Positions 8,912 to 16,806 of a stretch of DNA of 40,250 bases are shown piece after piece. Within the stretch, counting starts at the first letter, position 1; the number at the start of each line of letters is the position of its first letter. The DNA comes from an uncultured Lachnospiraceae bacterium (lineage in GTDB: Bacteria; Bacillota; Clostridia; Lachnospirales; Lachnospiraceae). Both the position numbers and the translations under genes were made by a program. The notes under the pieces were generated by a model, which was not told where the DNA came from, did no database searches, and was given only the letters and a program-made list of their open reading frames with translations. Location of the stretch: positions 194,746 through 234,995 of the forward strand of contig CAJTWA010000001.1 of the NCBI GenBank assembly GCA_910580195.1, given 5' to 3'.

Positions 8912-9724
8912 ATGGAAACATCAACCATATATCAAAAGCAGCAAGGGGTACCTGAATTTTCCTGTATGGAATTTCAGGGGAAAACAAAAGATTATGCAGT
9001 CCTCATCCCTATTATCAATGAAGGGGACAGGATTATAAAGGAGCTCAAACGCGCTTACAAACATAAAGTATTTGATGTGGCGGATATTGTAATCTGCGAC
9101 GGAGGTTCTACAGACGGGTGCACGGAAAGAAGCCGCCTGCAGAAGTTAAGGGTGAATACCCTGCTGGTGAAACAAGATGAAGGGAAGCAGGGCGCACAGC
9201 TGCGTATGGGTTTTTTTTGGGCGTTAAAGCGGGGCTACAAAGGCATTGTCACCATTGATGGGAATAATAAAGACAGCATTGAAGATGTGCCGCGTTTTAT
9301 TGAAAAATTAGAAGAGGGCTATGGGTTGGTGCAGGGTTCCCGTTTTATCAAAGGGGGACGTGCTATCCATACGCCGCCCCTGCGGCTGGTTTCCGTGAAA
9401 TTAATCCACGCCCCGGTGATATCTATTACAGCCCGCCAGCGTTTTACCGACACCACCAACGCTTACCGGGCTTATTCTGCAAGATATTTAAAAGACAGCA
9501 GGGTACAGCCTTTCAGGGATATTTTTATGGGGTATGAGCTGCTGGCGTACCTGTCTGTCCGGGCGTCCCAGTTAGGGTACCGGGCTTGTGAAATCCCAGT
9601 CACAAGGGCGTATCCAAAAGCTGGGAAGACCCCGACAAAAATCAGCTTTTTGAAAGGAAACAGCCAGTTAATGAAAATTTTACTGAAAAATATGTTTGGT
9701 GCATATAAGCCCAAAAAGCAATGA
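8912..9724 (+). CDS. GT2 family glycosyltransferase, polyprenyl-phosphate sugar synthase-like
   Basis: 270 residues with a GT-A fold and no obvious transmembrane helix. Visible GT2 motifs are AVLIPIINEGDRI (first strand), VICDGGSTDGC, TIDGNNKD (the DxD-like metal and nucleotide site in the form used by dolichyl/undecaprenyl-phosphate sugar synthases), VQGSRF and TNAYRAYS. These resemble ArnC/GtrB/DPM1-type enzymes, which move a sugar from a nucleotide to a polyprenyl phosphate on the inner membrane face. It starts directly at the stop of the TIM-barrel gene and is followed by two ArnE/F-like genes. The pairing of this enzyme type with a small flippase-like pair is the main argument for a lipid-linked sugar pathway. 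Confidence 0.8.
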   Translation: METSTIYQKQQGVPEFSCMEFQGKTKDYAVLIPIINEGDRIIKELKRAYKHKVFDVADIVICDGGSTDGCTERSRLQKLRVNTLLVKQDEGKQGAQLRMGFFWALKRGYKGIVTIDGNNKDSIEDVPRFIEKLEEGYGLVQGSRFIKGGRAIHTPPLRLVSVKLIHAPVISITARQRFTDTTNAYRAYSARYLKDSRVQPFRDIFMGYELLAYLSVRASQLGYRACEIPVTRAYPKAGKTPTKISFLKGNSQLMKILLKNMFGAYKPKKQ

Positions 9725-9863
9725 TGGCCTATGCTTTTTGAAAACATAAGCCATTGGTGGAAAGAGGCAGGTAAGCCCAAAAGGGAAGGTTAGCCCAAGG
9801 TTTTCAGTTTTGCCCCAACATCAAACAAAAGAGTTCGATAAGCTCCAAAAGAAAGGAAAACAT

Positions 9864-10205
9864 ATGACAGAATCATTTCAGAAAAACAAAAAAGGAATCC
9901 TCCTCATGCTGGTTTCCTCCATCTGCGTCTGCATCGGCCAGCTCCTATGGAAACTGTCCGCCAAGGAAGGGATCCTCGTGCTGCTGGCCGGGTTTGCCTT
10001 CTACGGGGTGGGGGCAATGGTGATGATACTTGCCTACCGCTTTGGGAAGCTGTCCGTCCTCCAGCCTATGCTGAGCCTGAATTATGTGCTCAGCATCTTG
10101 TTGGCCGCCGTGGTGCTGAAGGAGGAAATCACCCTCTTAAAATGCGCCGGCGTGCTTATCATTATTGCCGGGGTGATCCTAATTGCAGGAGGTGACGAAG
10201 AATGA
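9864..10205 (+). CDS. Small four-helix membrane protein, ArnE-like/SMR-EamA family flippase subunit
   Basis: 113 residues with four predicted helices (about 10-30, 36-57, 64-85 and 90-108). The first helix carries the polar G-Q-L-L-W-K pattern and the third the segment QPMLSLNYVLS, close in style to ArnE of the aminoarabinose-lipid flippase. It belongs to the small multidrug resistance/EamA superfamily. ATG 9864 has GAAAGGA upstream; the longer in-frame start at 9810 would add a charged, unconvincing extension. The gene overlaps the next one by four bases (ATGA), which suggests a coupled heterodimer. A role in flipping the polyprenyl-phosphate sugar made by the upstream GT2 is inferred from context; drug efflux is the alternative. 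Confidence 0.7.
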   Translation: MTESFQKNKKGILLMLVSSICVCIGQLLWKLSAKEGILVLLAGFAFYGVGAMVMILAYRFGKLSVLQPMLSLNYVLSILLAAVVLKEEITLLKCAGVLIIIAGVILIAGGDEE

Positions 10206-10531
10206 TATTTTATCTTGCAGTGCTCATCGTAATGACGCTCCTTGGGGCATCCGCCTCTCTCTTTTTAAAGAAGGCCTCTGGCTCCGAGGGGATATTTGGC
10301 CTTATCAAAAATGTGAACTTCTATGCCGGGGGCATACTCTATCTCCTTGCGGCACTTTTAAACATTTACATCCTTAAGTTCCTTGACTATTCCGTAGTCC
10401 TGCCCCTGACGTCCTTCACCTATATCTGGACCATGGCCCTGTCCTACTTTGTCTTAAAGGAAAAAATCACGGGCAGGAAATTGGTAGGCGTAGCCTTGAT
10501 TTTAGCAGGCGCAGTAGCCGTATCCATGTAA
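10202..10531 (+). CDS. Small four-helix membrane protein, ArnF-like/SMR-EamA family, partner of the preceding gene
   Basis: 109 residues, four predicted helices (about 2-21, 36-57, 63-84 and 90-108). It has the SMR/EamA features SLFLKKAS in the first helix region and VVLPLTSFTYIW in the third. It overlaps the preceding gene by four bases and differs from it in sequence, as expected for a heterodimeric transporter of the ArnE/ArnF or paired-SMR type. It is the last intact gene of the glycan-type cluster and is followed by a relic and then the nfn promoter. Confidence 0.7.
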   Translation: MIFYLAVLIVMTLLGASASLFLKKASGSEGIFGLIKNVNFYAGGILYLLAALLNIYILKFLDYSVVLPLTSFTYIWTMALSYFVLKEKITGRKLVGVALILAGAVAVSM

Positions 10532-10684
10532 AGGCAGGAAAGAAAGCCCTGTGAAGAAGCAGTTGCCCAGATTAGCAGGAGGATGTATGGGGAGGAATTG
10601 CAGGAGGGTTATGCCGAGGGTATCTGCTATGGGGTTGCTTTTTACAAAAAGCGGTGCTTGGCTCAAAGGAAACGCACAAAGTAA
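10532..10684 (+). pseudogene. C-terminal relic of an AAA-ATPase / PD-(D/E)XK (DUF1703-type) protein
   Basis: Directly after the SMR gene there is an open stretch without a start. It reads EEAVAQISRRMYGEEL and then YAEGICYGVAFYKKRC before TAA at 10682-10684. The ending, roughly YG-x-x-FYKKRC, is the typical C-terminus of the AAA-ATPase/PD-(D/E)XK nuclease family (DUF1703) that is common in Lachnospiraceae. Nothing recognisable of the rest of that gene remains, so this is a leftover of a past insertion or deletion. The family link rests on memory of the motif and was not searched. Confidence 0.5.
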
Positions 10685-10713
10685 TTGAAATTTCATAGGA
10701 AGTATATTAGAAT
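10685..10713 (+). promoter_or_regulatory. SigA-type promoter of the nfnAB operon
   Basis: TTGAAA (10685-10690) and TAGAAT (10708-10713) are 17 bases apart, the optimal spacing, about 85 bases before nfnA. Confidence 0.6.
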
Positions 10714-10797
10714 AGTACGGAAAGCAACCAACAAGGAAAACAGGAAACCCCAAGATTTCCCAACTACCTAAAAGATGAAATAATCGGAGGTTAAAAC

Positions 10798-11685
10798 ATG
10801 TATCCAATCGTAAAAAAGAAAAAGCTGGCAGACAAGATTTTTCTTATGGACGTCAAAGCCCCACGGGTGGCAAAGTCCTGCCTGCCGGGCCAGTTCGTAA
10901 TTGTGAAAATGGATGAGGAAGGCGAGCGGATTCCCCTTACCATCTGTGACTATGACAAGGAAGCAGGGACCATCACCATTGTATTCCAGACCGTAGGCGC
11001 ATCCACCCAGCGGATGGAGTCCTTGGAGGAAGGGGACGCGTTCCAAGATTTCGTAGGCCCCTTGGGCTGCGCTTCAGAGCTGACGGAAACGCCAATCGAA
11101 GAGCTGAAGCAGAAAAAAATCGTATTTATCGCCGGCGGCGTAGGCACTGCCCCGGTGTACCCGCAGGTAAAATGGCTCCACGGGCAGGGGGTAAGCTGCG
11201 ACGTGATTATGGGCTCTAAGACAAAGGACCTGCTGATTTTGGAAGAGGAAATGAAGGAAGTGGCAGGGAACCTTTACGTGACTACCGACGACGGTAGCTA
11301 CGGGTTCCACGGCATGGGGACCAACCAGTTAGAAGAGCTGGTAAACAACGGGAATACATATGATTTATGCATCGCCATCGGCCCCATGGTTATGATGAAA
11401 TTCGTCTGCCTCCTTACGAAAAAATTAAATATCCCGACGGTTGTTTCCCTAAACCCCATTATGGTGGACGGGACTGGGATGTGCGGCGCGTGCCGGGTAA
11501 CGGTAGGGGACAAGGTGAAATTTGCCTGCGTGGACGGCCCGGAATTTGACGGCCATCTGGTAGATTTCGATCAAGCCATGAAACGCCAGCAGATGTATAA
11601 GACAGAAGAAGGAAGAAGCATGTTAAAGCTAGCCGAGGGGGATACCCACCACGGCGGATGCGGGCAATGCGGAGGTGACAAATAA
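10798..11685 (+). CDS. nfnA: NADH-dependent reduced ferredoxin:NADP+ oxidoreductase, small subunit
   Basis: 295 residues, cytoplasmic. With NfnB it forms the electron-bifurcating transhydrogenase that couples NADH and reduced ferredoxin oxidation to NADP+ reduction. Features: FAD-binding R44-I-P-L-T48, NAD-binding GGVGTAP at 113-119, and a C-terminal [2Fe-2S] site with D224, C229, C232 and C244. The Asp plus three Cys set is characteristic of NfnA and distinguishes it from the all-Cys site of PyrK. GGAGG precedes the ATG. The last base of its TAA is the first base of the nfnB ATG, so the subunits are tightly coupled. Confidence is high because both subunits are adjacent and complete. Confidence 0.93.
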   Translation: MYPIVKKKKLADKIFLMDVKAPRVAKSCLPGQFVIVKMDEEGERIPLTICDYDKEAGTITIVFQTVGASTQRMESLEEGDAFQDFVGPLGCASELTETPIEELKQKKIVFIAGGVGTAPVYPQVKWLHGQGVSCDVIMGSKTKDLLILEEEMKEVAGNLYVTTDDGSYGFHGMGTNQLEELVNNGNTYDLCIAIGPMVMMKFVCLLTKKLNIPTVVSLNPIMVDGTGMCGACRVTVGDKVKFACVDGPEFDGHLVDFDQAMKRQQMYKTEEGRSMLKLAEGDTHHGGCGQCGGDK

Positions 11686-13070
11686 TGGATGTATTGAAAA
11701 AAGTCCCGGTAAGGGAACAGGAGCCACAGGTACGGGCCAAGAATTTTGGGGAAGTATGCCTTGGCTATAACAAAGAAGAAGCCATGGAAGAAGCAGAAAG
11801 GTGCTTAAACTGCAAAAATGCCCAGTGCGTCAAGGGCTGCCCGGTAGCCATTGACATCCCGGGTTTTGTAGGCCAGATCAAAGAAGGGAAATTCGAAGAA
11901 GCTTACCAGACCTTAAGCAAATCCAGCGCACTCCCGGCAGTCTGCGGCCGCGTCTGCCCGCAGGAAAGCCAGTGCGAGGGGAAATGCATCCGGGGCATTA
12001 AGGGCGAGCCCGTATCCATCGGCAAGCTGGAGCGGTTTGCCGCAGACTGGGCAAGGGAAAATAACATCAAGCCCCAGCCCGCAGCAGAAAAAAATGGCCG
12101 CAAGGTGGCGGTCATCGGTTCCGGCCCCGCCGGCCTTACCTGCGCCGGGGATTTGGCAAAAATGGGTTATGACGTGACAATTTTTGAAGCCCTCCATGAG
12201 CCGGGCGGCGTACTGATTTACGGGATCCCGGAATTCCGCCTTCCTAAGAGCGAGGTAGTAGCAAAGGAAATTGAAAACGTAAAATCCCTTGGGGTAAAAA
12301 TTGAAACAAACGTAGTCATCGGGAAAGCAGGGACCATTGACGAACTGATGGACGAAGAAGGCTTTGAAGCAGTATTTATCGGCTCCGGGGCAGGGCTCCC
12401 AAGGTTTATGGGGATTCCCGGCGAACAGGCCAACGGGGTATTTTCTGCCAATGAATTCCTTACAAGGAATAACTTGATGAAAGCGTTCCAAGAAGAATAT
12501 GACACCCCCATTATGCGTGGGAAGAAGGTTGCAGTGGTAGGCGGCGGGAACGTAGCCATGGACGCGGCAAGGACAGCCCTTAGGCTTGGGGCAGAAGTCC
12601 ACGTGGTATACAGAAGGAGCGAAGCAGAGCTCCCGGCCCGTGTGGAGGAAGTGCACCATGCCAAGGAGGAAGGCATTATTTTCGACTTGCTGACAAACCC
12701 AACGGAGATTCTGGTAGACGAAAACGGCTGGGTCAAGGGCATGACTTGCATCCGCATGGAATTGGGCGAGCCGGATGAATCCGGCAGGCGCAGCCCTGTG
12801 GAGATTCCGGGTTCCGAGTTTGATCTGGAGCTGGATACGGTTATCATGTCCCTTGGGACATCCCCGAACCCGCTGATTTCTTCCACCACCAAGGGCTTGG
12901 AAGTAAACCGTAGGAAATGCATTGTGGCAGAAGAGGAAAACGGCGCAACCAGCAAGCCCGGCGTATTTGCAGGGGGCGATGCAGTGACAGGCGCGGCAAC
13001 GGTCATCCTTGCCATGGGCGCAGGGAAGGCTGCTGCAAAAGGGATTGACGAATACCTGTCTGGCAAATAG
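11685..13070 (+). CDS. nfnB: NADH-dependent reduced ferredoxin:NADP+ oxidoreductase, large subunit (annotated elsewhere as GltA/glutamate synthase small-chain-like)
   Basis: 461 residues. The N-terminal [4Fe-4S] motifs are visible: C40-x2-C43-x4-C48-x3-C52 and C87-x3-C91-x5-C97-x3-C101. They are followed by the FAD-binding GSGPAG (145-150) and an NADP-binding domain with VVGGGNVAMD. No glutamate synthase large subunit is nearby, while nfnA overlaps immediately upstream, so this is NfnB rather than a true GltD. This subunit carries the bifurcating FAD and the NADPH site. The fprA gene follows 43 bases later. Confidence 0.93.
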   Translation: MDVLKKVPVREQEPQVRAKNFGEVCLGYNKEEAMEEAERCLNCKNAQCVKGCPVAIDIPGFVGQIKEGKFEEAYQTLSKSSALPAVCGRVCPQESQCEGKCIRGIKGEPVSIGKLERFAADWARENNIKPQPAAEKNGRKVAVIGSGPAGLTCAGDLAKMGYDVTIFEALHEPGGVLIYGIPEFRLPKSEVVAKEIENVKSLGVKIETNVVIGKAGTIDELMDEEGFEAVFIGSGAGLPRFMGIPGEQANGVFSANEFLTRNNLMKAFQEEYDTPIMRGKKVAVVGGGNVAMDAARTALRLGAEVHVVYRRSEAELPARVEEVHHAKEEGIIFDLLTNPTEILVDENGWVKGMTCIRMELGEPDESGRRSPVEIPGSEFDLELDTVIMSLGTSPNPLISSTTKGLEVNRRKCIVAEEENGATSKPGVFAGGDAVTGAATVILAMGAGKAAAKGIDEYLSGK

Positions 13071-13113
13071 AAAAGGACTTTTTAATTTCAGAAGGTTTAG
13101 GAGGAAATTTCGT

Positions 13114-14280
13114 ATGAAAGACGTAACAATTACAGATAATATTGTGTATATCGGGGCAGATGACAAAGATTTGGACCTGTTCGAGAGCCAATACGTTATC
13201 CCCAACGGGGTAAGCTACAATTCTTATGTGATTTTGGATGAAAAAGTAGCTGTTATGGACACCGTGGATGCAAGGCGGCGGGAAGAATGGCTTGGGAATT
13301 TGGAACAGGCGCTGGCTGGCCGCACGGTGGATTACCTTGTGGTTTCCCATATGGAGCCGGACCATGCAGCCAACATCCAAGTCCTTGCAGAAAAATACCC
13401 CGACATGCAGGTAGTGGGCAATGCCAAGACTTTCCCCATGCTCCAGCAGTTCTTTGATATTGACTTGACAGGCCGTACCGTCGTGGTAAAGGAAGGGGAT
13501 ACCCTGAATTTAGGCAGCCATGAACTTGTATTTGTGATGGCGCCCATGGTGCATTGGCCGGAAGTCATGGTTTCCTATGAAAAATCAGAAAAAATCCTTT
13601 TTTCCGCAGACGGCTTTGGGAAATTCGGTGCGCTGGACGCAGAAGAAGACTGGGCATGCGAGGCAAGGCGTTATTATTTCAATATCGTAGGAAAATACGG
13701 CGCACAGGTACAGGCGCTGCTGAAAAAGGCAGTAAACCTTGACATTGCCATGATCTGCCCCCTGCACGGCCCCATTTTAAAAGAAAACTTGGGCTATTAC
13801 CTTGGGAAATATGAAACTTGGAGCAGCTACCAGCCAGAGGACGAAGGGATTTTGGTGGCCTATGCCTCCATCCATGGAAATACGAAAAAAGCAGCCATCA
13901 AGATGAAAGAAATCTTGGAGGCAAAAGGCGCGAAGAAAGTGGCGATTACCGACCTGTCCCGGGACGATATGGCAGAAGCCATTGAAGATGCGTTCCGCTA
14001 TGATAAAATGGTGCTTGCCGCAGCTACTTATGACGGCGGCGTATTCCCCTGCATGGAAGATTTCCTCCATCATTTGAAGAGCAAGAATTTCCAGAAACGG
14101 GCCGTAGCCTTAATAGAAAATGGCTCATGGGCGCCGATGGCAGCGAAAACGATGAAAGGCTTACTGGAACAGATGAAGGAAATTACCATCTGCGATAAGG
14201 TGGTTTCCATCAAATCCGCCCTGAAAGAAGCAGCCATCCCAGAGATGGAGGCGCTTGCAGACGAACTGCTTGCAAAATAG
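13114..14280 (+). CDS. fprA: FprA-type flavodiiron protein (oxygen/NO reductase)
   Basis: 388 residues. The N-terminal metallo-beta-lactamase-fold domain has the diiron ligands H79-x-E81-x-D83-H84, H147, D166 and H218. The C-terminal flavodoxin domain begins at about 246 (ILVAYASIHGNTKKA, the FMN phosphate loop). Such proteins reduce O2 to water, or NO to N2O, in anaerobes. There is no rubredoxin domain, so an external electron donor is required. ATG 13114 is chosen because AGGAGG lies seven bases upstream; the longer in-frame start overlaps nfnB. Its place after nfnAB suggests reducing power is drawn from the same pool, and its place before the oxygen-sensitive serine dehydratase may be protective; both points are inference. 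Confidence 0.93.
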   Translation: MKDVTITDNIVYIGADDKDLDLFESQYVIPNGVSYNSYVILDEKVAVMDTVDARRREEWLGNLEQALAGRTVDYLVVSHMEPDHAANIQVLAEKYPDMQVVGNAKTFPMLQQFFDIDLTGRTVVVKEGDTLNLGSHELVFVMAPMVHWPEVMVSYEKSEKILFSADGFGKFGALDAEEDWACEARRYYFNIVGKYGAQVQALLKKAVNLDIAMICPLHGPILKENLGYYLGKYETWSSYQPEDEGILVAYASIHGNTKKAAIKMKEILEAKGAKKVAITDLSRDDMAEAIEDAFRYDKMVLAAATYDGGVFPCMEDFLHHLKSKNFQKRAVALIENGSWAPMAAKTMKGLLEQMKEITICDKVVSIKSALKEAAIPEMEALADELLAK

Positions 14281-14289
14281 GAGAAAAGA

Positions 14290-14967
14290 ATGAATTTATT
14301 TGATATCGTAGGGCCAATCATGGTTGGCCCTTCCAGTTCCCATACGGCTGGGGCAGTGCGGATTGGCCGGATTGGCTGGCGGCTTTTAAACGAGCCGGTG
14401 GCAAAAGCAGAGATTTACCTCCACGGCTCTTTTCTGGCAACCGGAAAAGGCCATGGGACAGACCGTGCGCTGGTAGCGGGGCTTTTGGGCCTTACAGCGG
14501 ACGACAGCCGGATTCCGGACAGCTTTGCCTTGGCAAAGGAACGGGGGATGGAATATTCTTTCGCAGGGGCTGAACTCCGCGACGCCCACCCTAATTCCGT
14601 GCTGATGAAGCTGACAGGGGCAAAAGGCAGGAAACTGGAAATGATTGCCGCGTCGCTGGGAGGCGGGCGGATTAAGGTCTGCGAGATTGATGGCTTAGAG
14701 GCCAATTTCTGCGGGGATTACCCCACCCTGATTGTCCGCAACCAGGACCAGCCGGGGCACGTAGCAGAAGTTACTTCCATGCTGTCCCACAAATCGGTAA
14801 ACATTGCAACCATGCAGCTTTACCGGGATAAGCGGGGCGGCAGCGCCGTCCTTGTGGTGGAATGTGACAAGGAAGTCCCAAGGGAAGGCATCCGGTGGCT
14901 GGAAAAGCTAGAGGGAATCTACAAGGTGACATACTTAAGCCTGGAGGAACAGAATCCCGGCAGGTAA
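14290..14967 (+). CDS. sdaAB: L-serine dehydratase, iron-sulfur dependent, beta subunit
   Basis: 225 residues. It starts with MNLFDIVGPIMVGPSSSHTAG, the hallmark substrate-domain start of iron-sulfur L-serine dehydratases. The C-terminal part from about 147 (TLIVRNQDQPGHVAEV) is an ACT domain, often the site of serine binding or regulation. The protein works with the alpha subunit encoded next to convert L-serine to pyruvate and ammonia. GGAG lies just before the ATG, nine bases after fprA, so it is probably in the same transcript. Confidence 0.93.
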   Translation: MNLFDIVGPIMVGPSSSHTAGAVRIGRIGWRLLNEPVAKAEIYLHGSFLATGKGHGTDRALVAGLLGLTADDSRIPDSFALAKERGMEYSFAGAELRDAHPNSVLMKLTGAKGRKLEMIAASLGGGRIKVCEIDGLEANFCGDYPTLIVRNQDQPGHVAEVTSMLSHKSVNIATMQLYRDKRGGSAVLVVECDKEVPREGIRWLEKLEGIYKVTYLSLEEQNPGR

Positions 14968-15022
14968 GGGAGCGATGGTATGCCCCAGAATTCAGCCCAG
15001 CAAAAAGAAATGGAGAATCACA

Positions 15023-15898
15023 ATGAGTTTTCAGTCATTAAAAGAAATTGCCACATCTGCCGCGGAGCAGGATAAACCTTTTTTCCGCATTATCTTAGAA
15101 GACGATATGTCAGAGCGGATGGTGTCTGAGGAAGAGTCTTTTTCCACCATGCAAAACATGTACCGGACCATGCGCGAAGCAGACGAGTCTTATGACGGGA
15201 CGATGGAATCGGCCAGCGGCCTTGTGGGGAAAGACGGCCAGAAAATGGAAGACGCCCTGAAGGCCGGGAAAACGGTTTCCGGCACTTTCGTCGGGGAAGT
15301 CATGGTTCGCGCCCTGAAAATGGGGGAGTCCAACGCCTGCATGAAGCGGATTGTGGCAGCCCCCACCGCAGGCTCCTGCGGCGTTATGCCAGCCGTGTTC
15401 CTCACTTACCAGAAGCATTTCGGCGTTTCCGATGAGAAAATGGCAGAAGCCATGTTTACGGCTGCAGGTATTGGGGCAGTCATTGCCGAACGTGCCTTTA
15501 TTGCAGGGGCAACGGGCGGGTGCCAGGCGGAAATCGGCAGCGCCAGCGCCATGGCGGCCGGCGGCCTTGCCTATTTAATGGGGGGCGGGCTGCAGGAAAT
15601 CACCCATGCCAGCGCCATTGCCTTAAAGAGCCTGTTAGGGCTGGTCTGCGATCCCGTAGCGGGCCTTGTGGAAGTGCCCTGCGTCAAACGGAATGTGATT
15701 GGCGCTGTGAATGCTGTTACCAGTGCAGATATGGCAATGGCAGGCATTACCAGCCGTATCCCGCCGGATGAGGTTATTGACGCTATGCGCACCATTGGGA
15801 TGGCTTTGCCTTGTTCCCTGCGGGAAACTGGGGAAGGCGGGCTGGCGGCAACGGCTACAGGGGTGGAGATTAGCAAAAAGCTGATATCTAGCTTTTAG
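15023..15898 (+). CDS. sdaAA: L-serine dehydratase, iron-sulfur dependent, alpha subunit
   Basis: 291 residues. This catalytic subunit binds an oxygen-labile [4Fe-4S] cluster; the candidate ligands C167 (GGCQAEIG), C209 (CDPVAG) and C220 (VEVPC) are all present. The family block APTAGSCGVMP occurs at 113-123. ATG 15023 has GGAGA upstream and begins a normal N-terminus; the in-frame ATG at 14975 would add an atypical basic extension. The separate alpha and beta subunits are the arrangement usual in Firmicutes. It is the last gene before the long repeat-rich intergenic region. Confidence 0.93.
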   Translation: MSFQSLKEIATSAAEQDKPFFRIILEDDMSERMVSEEESFSTMQNMYRTMREADESYDGTMESASGLVGKDGQKMEDALKAGKTVSGTFVGEVMVRALKMGESNACMKRIVAAPTAGSCGVMPAVFLTYQKHFGVSDEKMAEAMFTAAGIGAVIAERAFIAGATGGCQAEIGSASAMAAGGLAYLMGGGLQEITHASAIALKSLLGLVCDPVAGLVEVPCVKRNVIGAVNAVTSADMAMAGITSRIPPDEVIDAMRTIGMALPCSLRETGEGGLAATATGVEISKKLISSF

Positions 15899-15948
15899 GG
15901 CGGCAGCGGGTTTTGCAAATGTAATGGTGAGGTTTTTGGAGCCAATCA

Positions 15949-16003
15949 GGCCAGCCCTTCCCCACGCAAACTGGGCAACGTTCCGGCGAACTAACTGCTA
16001 ACT
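15949..16003 (+). repeat. Outer inverted repeat, left copy (55 bp, perfect)
   Basis: The 55 bases from GGCCAGCCCTTCCCC to CTAACTGCTAACT are the exact reverse complement of 16933-16987, nearly 1 kb away. Confidence 0.9.
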
Positions 16004-16012
16004 TCGACTATG

Positions 16013-16193
16013 GAAGAATCCAAAAATAACTTTGCCACCTTGCTTGTCTATTTCTCCGGCTGCACGGGGCAAAAATACTCAACATAGCCCGCTAGGGTCT
16101 GCCCCAGCAAAGCGAGGGCATGCCTCCGTTTTTTGCCCCGCACACCCGAAGAAATATCCGGCGCAATTTGGCAAAGTTATTTTTAGATTCTTC
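16013..16193. repeat. Palindromic MITE-like insertion in the left arm
   Basis: About 181 bp bounded by 25-bp inverted ends (16013-16037 and 16169-16193, one mismatch) with further nested complementarity inside (CGGGGCAAAAA near 16066, TTTTTTGCCCCG near 16130). The right arm lacks this block at the matching position, so it looks like an insertion. No coding capacity is seen. Its centre (about 16092-16116) shares the sequence AGGGTCTGCCCCAGC with the repeat at 39.8 kb. Confidence 0.7.
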
Positions 16194-16199
16194 CTCGGG

Positions 16200-16313
16200 A
16201 TTTCGGGAAAGCCCTCATCCCTAAGTCTGCGTAAGCAGTGGATTTCGCCTCCACTAAGGGCGCCCATGAAGTGTTTGCGTGGGGAAGGGTTGGCCTGATT
16301 TGCCTGTGTATTG
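16200..16313 (+). repeat. Inner inverted repeat, left copy (about 114 bp, imperfect)
   Basis: Reverse complement, with a minority of mismatches, of 16807-16921. The best conserved core includes CACTTCATGGGCGC and GGAGGCGAAATCCACTGCTT as read on the right copy. Confidence 0.85.
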
Positions 16314-16524
16314 AAAAAAGTTTGCTGTAGTATTAGGCGTGTCGGGAAAATTGTTTCCGCTATCTGCACTTTTTGCTTTACGGGGATTTGCTCCAAATTT
16401 ATTTCATTCCTTCACAGGTCGAATACCCCGCTGCTTGCAGCGTTCTGAAGGAGGAAGTTAGAGCTAGATACCTTGTAGCTTGCTGCAGGGTGGTTCATTT
16501 TTTTCACGGGTTTAATCCTCCATT

Positions 16525-16659
16525 GCCTGTAGTGTTTTTTGGGAAGAAGCTAGGATAAAGTTCCCAATAGTTTGCAGTGGTCTTTGGGAAGAAACTAGGA
16601 TAAAGTTCCCCGTTACTTTCAGTGTTCTGAGAAGAGAAACTAGAATAAGCCCTCCTGTT
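16525..16659. repeat. 45-bp tandem repeat, about three copies
   Basis: Successive units carry GGGAAGAAGCTAGGATAAAG, then GGGAAGAAACTAGGATAAAG exactly 45 bases later, then a diverged third copy. A still more diverged unit is visible near 16430-16475. The 3n period leaves a short frame open on the - strand (16512-16730), but that frame has no ribosome site or recognisable protein and is probably not a gene. Confidence 0.75.
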
Positions 16660-16673
16660 GTTTGCAGGAGGGC
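16649..16673. terminator. Stem-loop at the end of the 45-bp repeat
   Basis: GCCCTCCTG (16649-16657) pairs perfectly with CAGGAGGGC (16665-16673) around a 7-base loop. There is no adjoining T-run, so a terminator role is uncertain. Confidence 0.35.
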
Positions 16674-16806
16674 ACTGAAAAGTCGCTTTTTATCAAATGC
16701 AAACACACTGATAGTTATTTTGCAATACAAATTACAAAATAAAGAATTTCTCTTTGCCTACTTTAAGCTGTTTCCGTGCCCATGCTTGCATTAAGGCGGC
16801 TCATTC

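Noticed and set aside
11685..13070. Glutamate synthase small subunit (GltD)
   Set aside because: No large subunit is nearby and the overlapping upstream gene is a clear NfnA, so NfnB is the better call.
11913..13205. 430-codon - strand frame opposite nfnB
   Set aside because: Shadow of a GC-rich coding gene; no start signal and no recognisable domain.
16512..16730. Open - strand frame of 72 codons with 15-residue repeats
   Set aside because: It exists because the 45-bp minisatellite has a period divisible by three. No ribosome site, no family, and part of it covers a hairpin.
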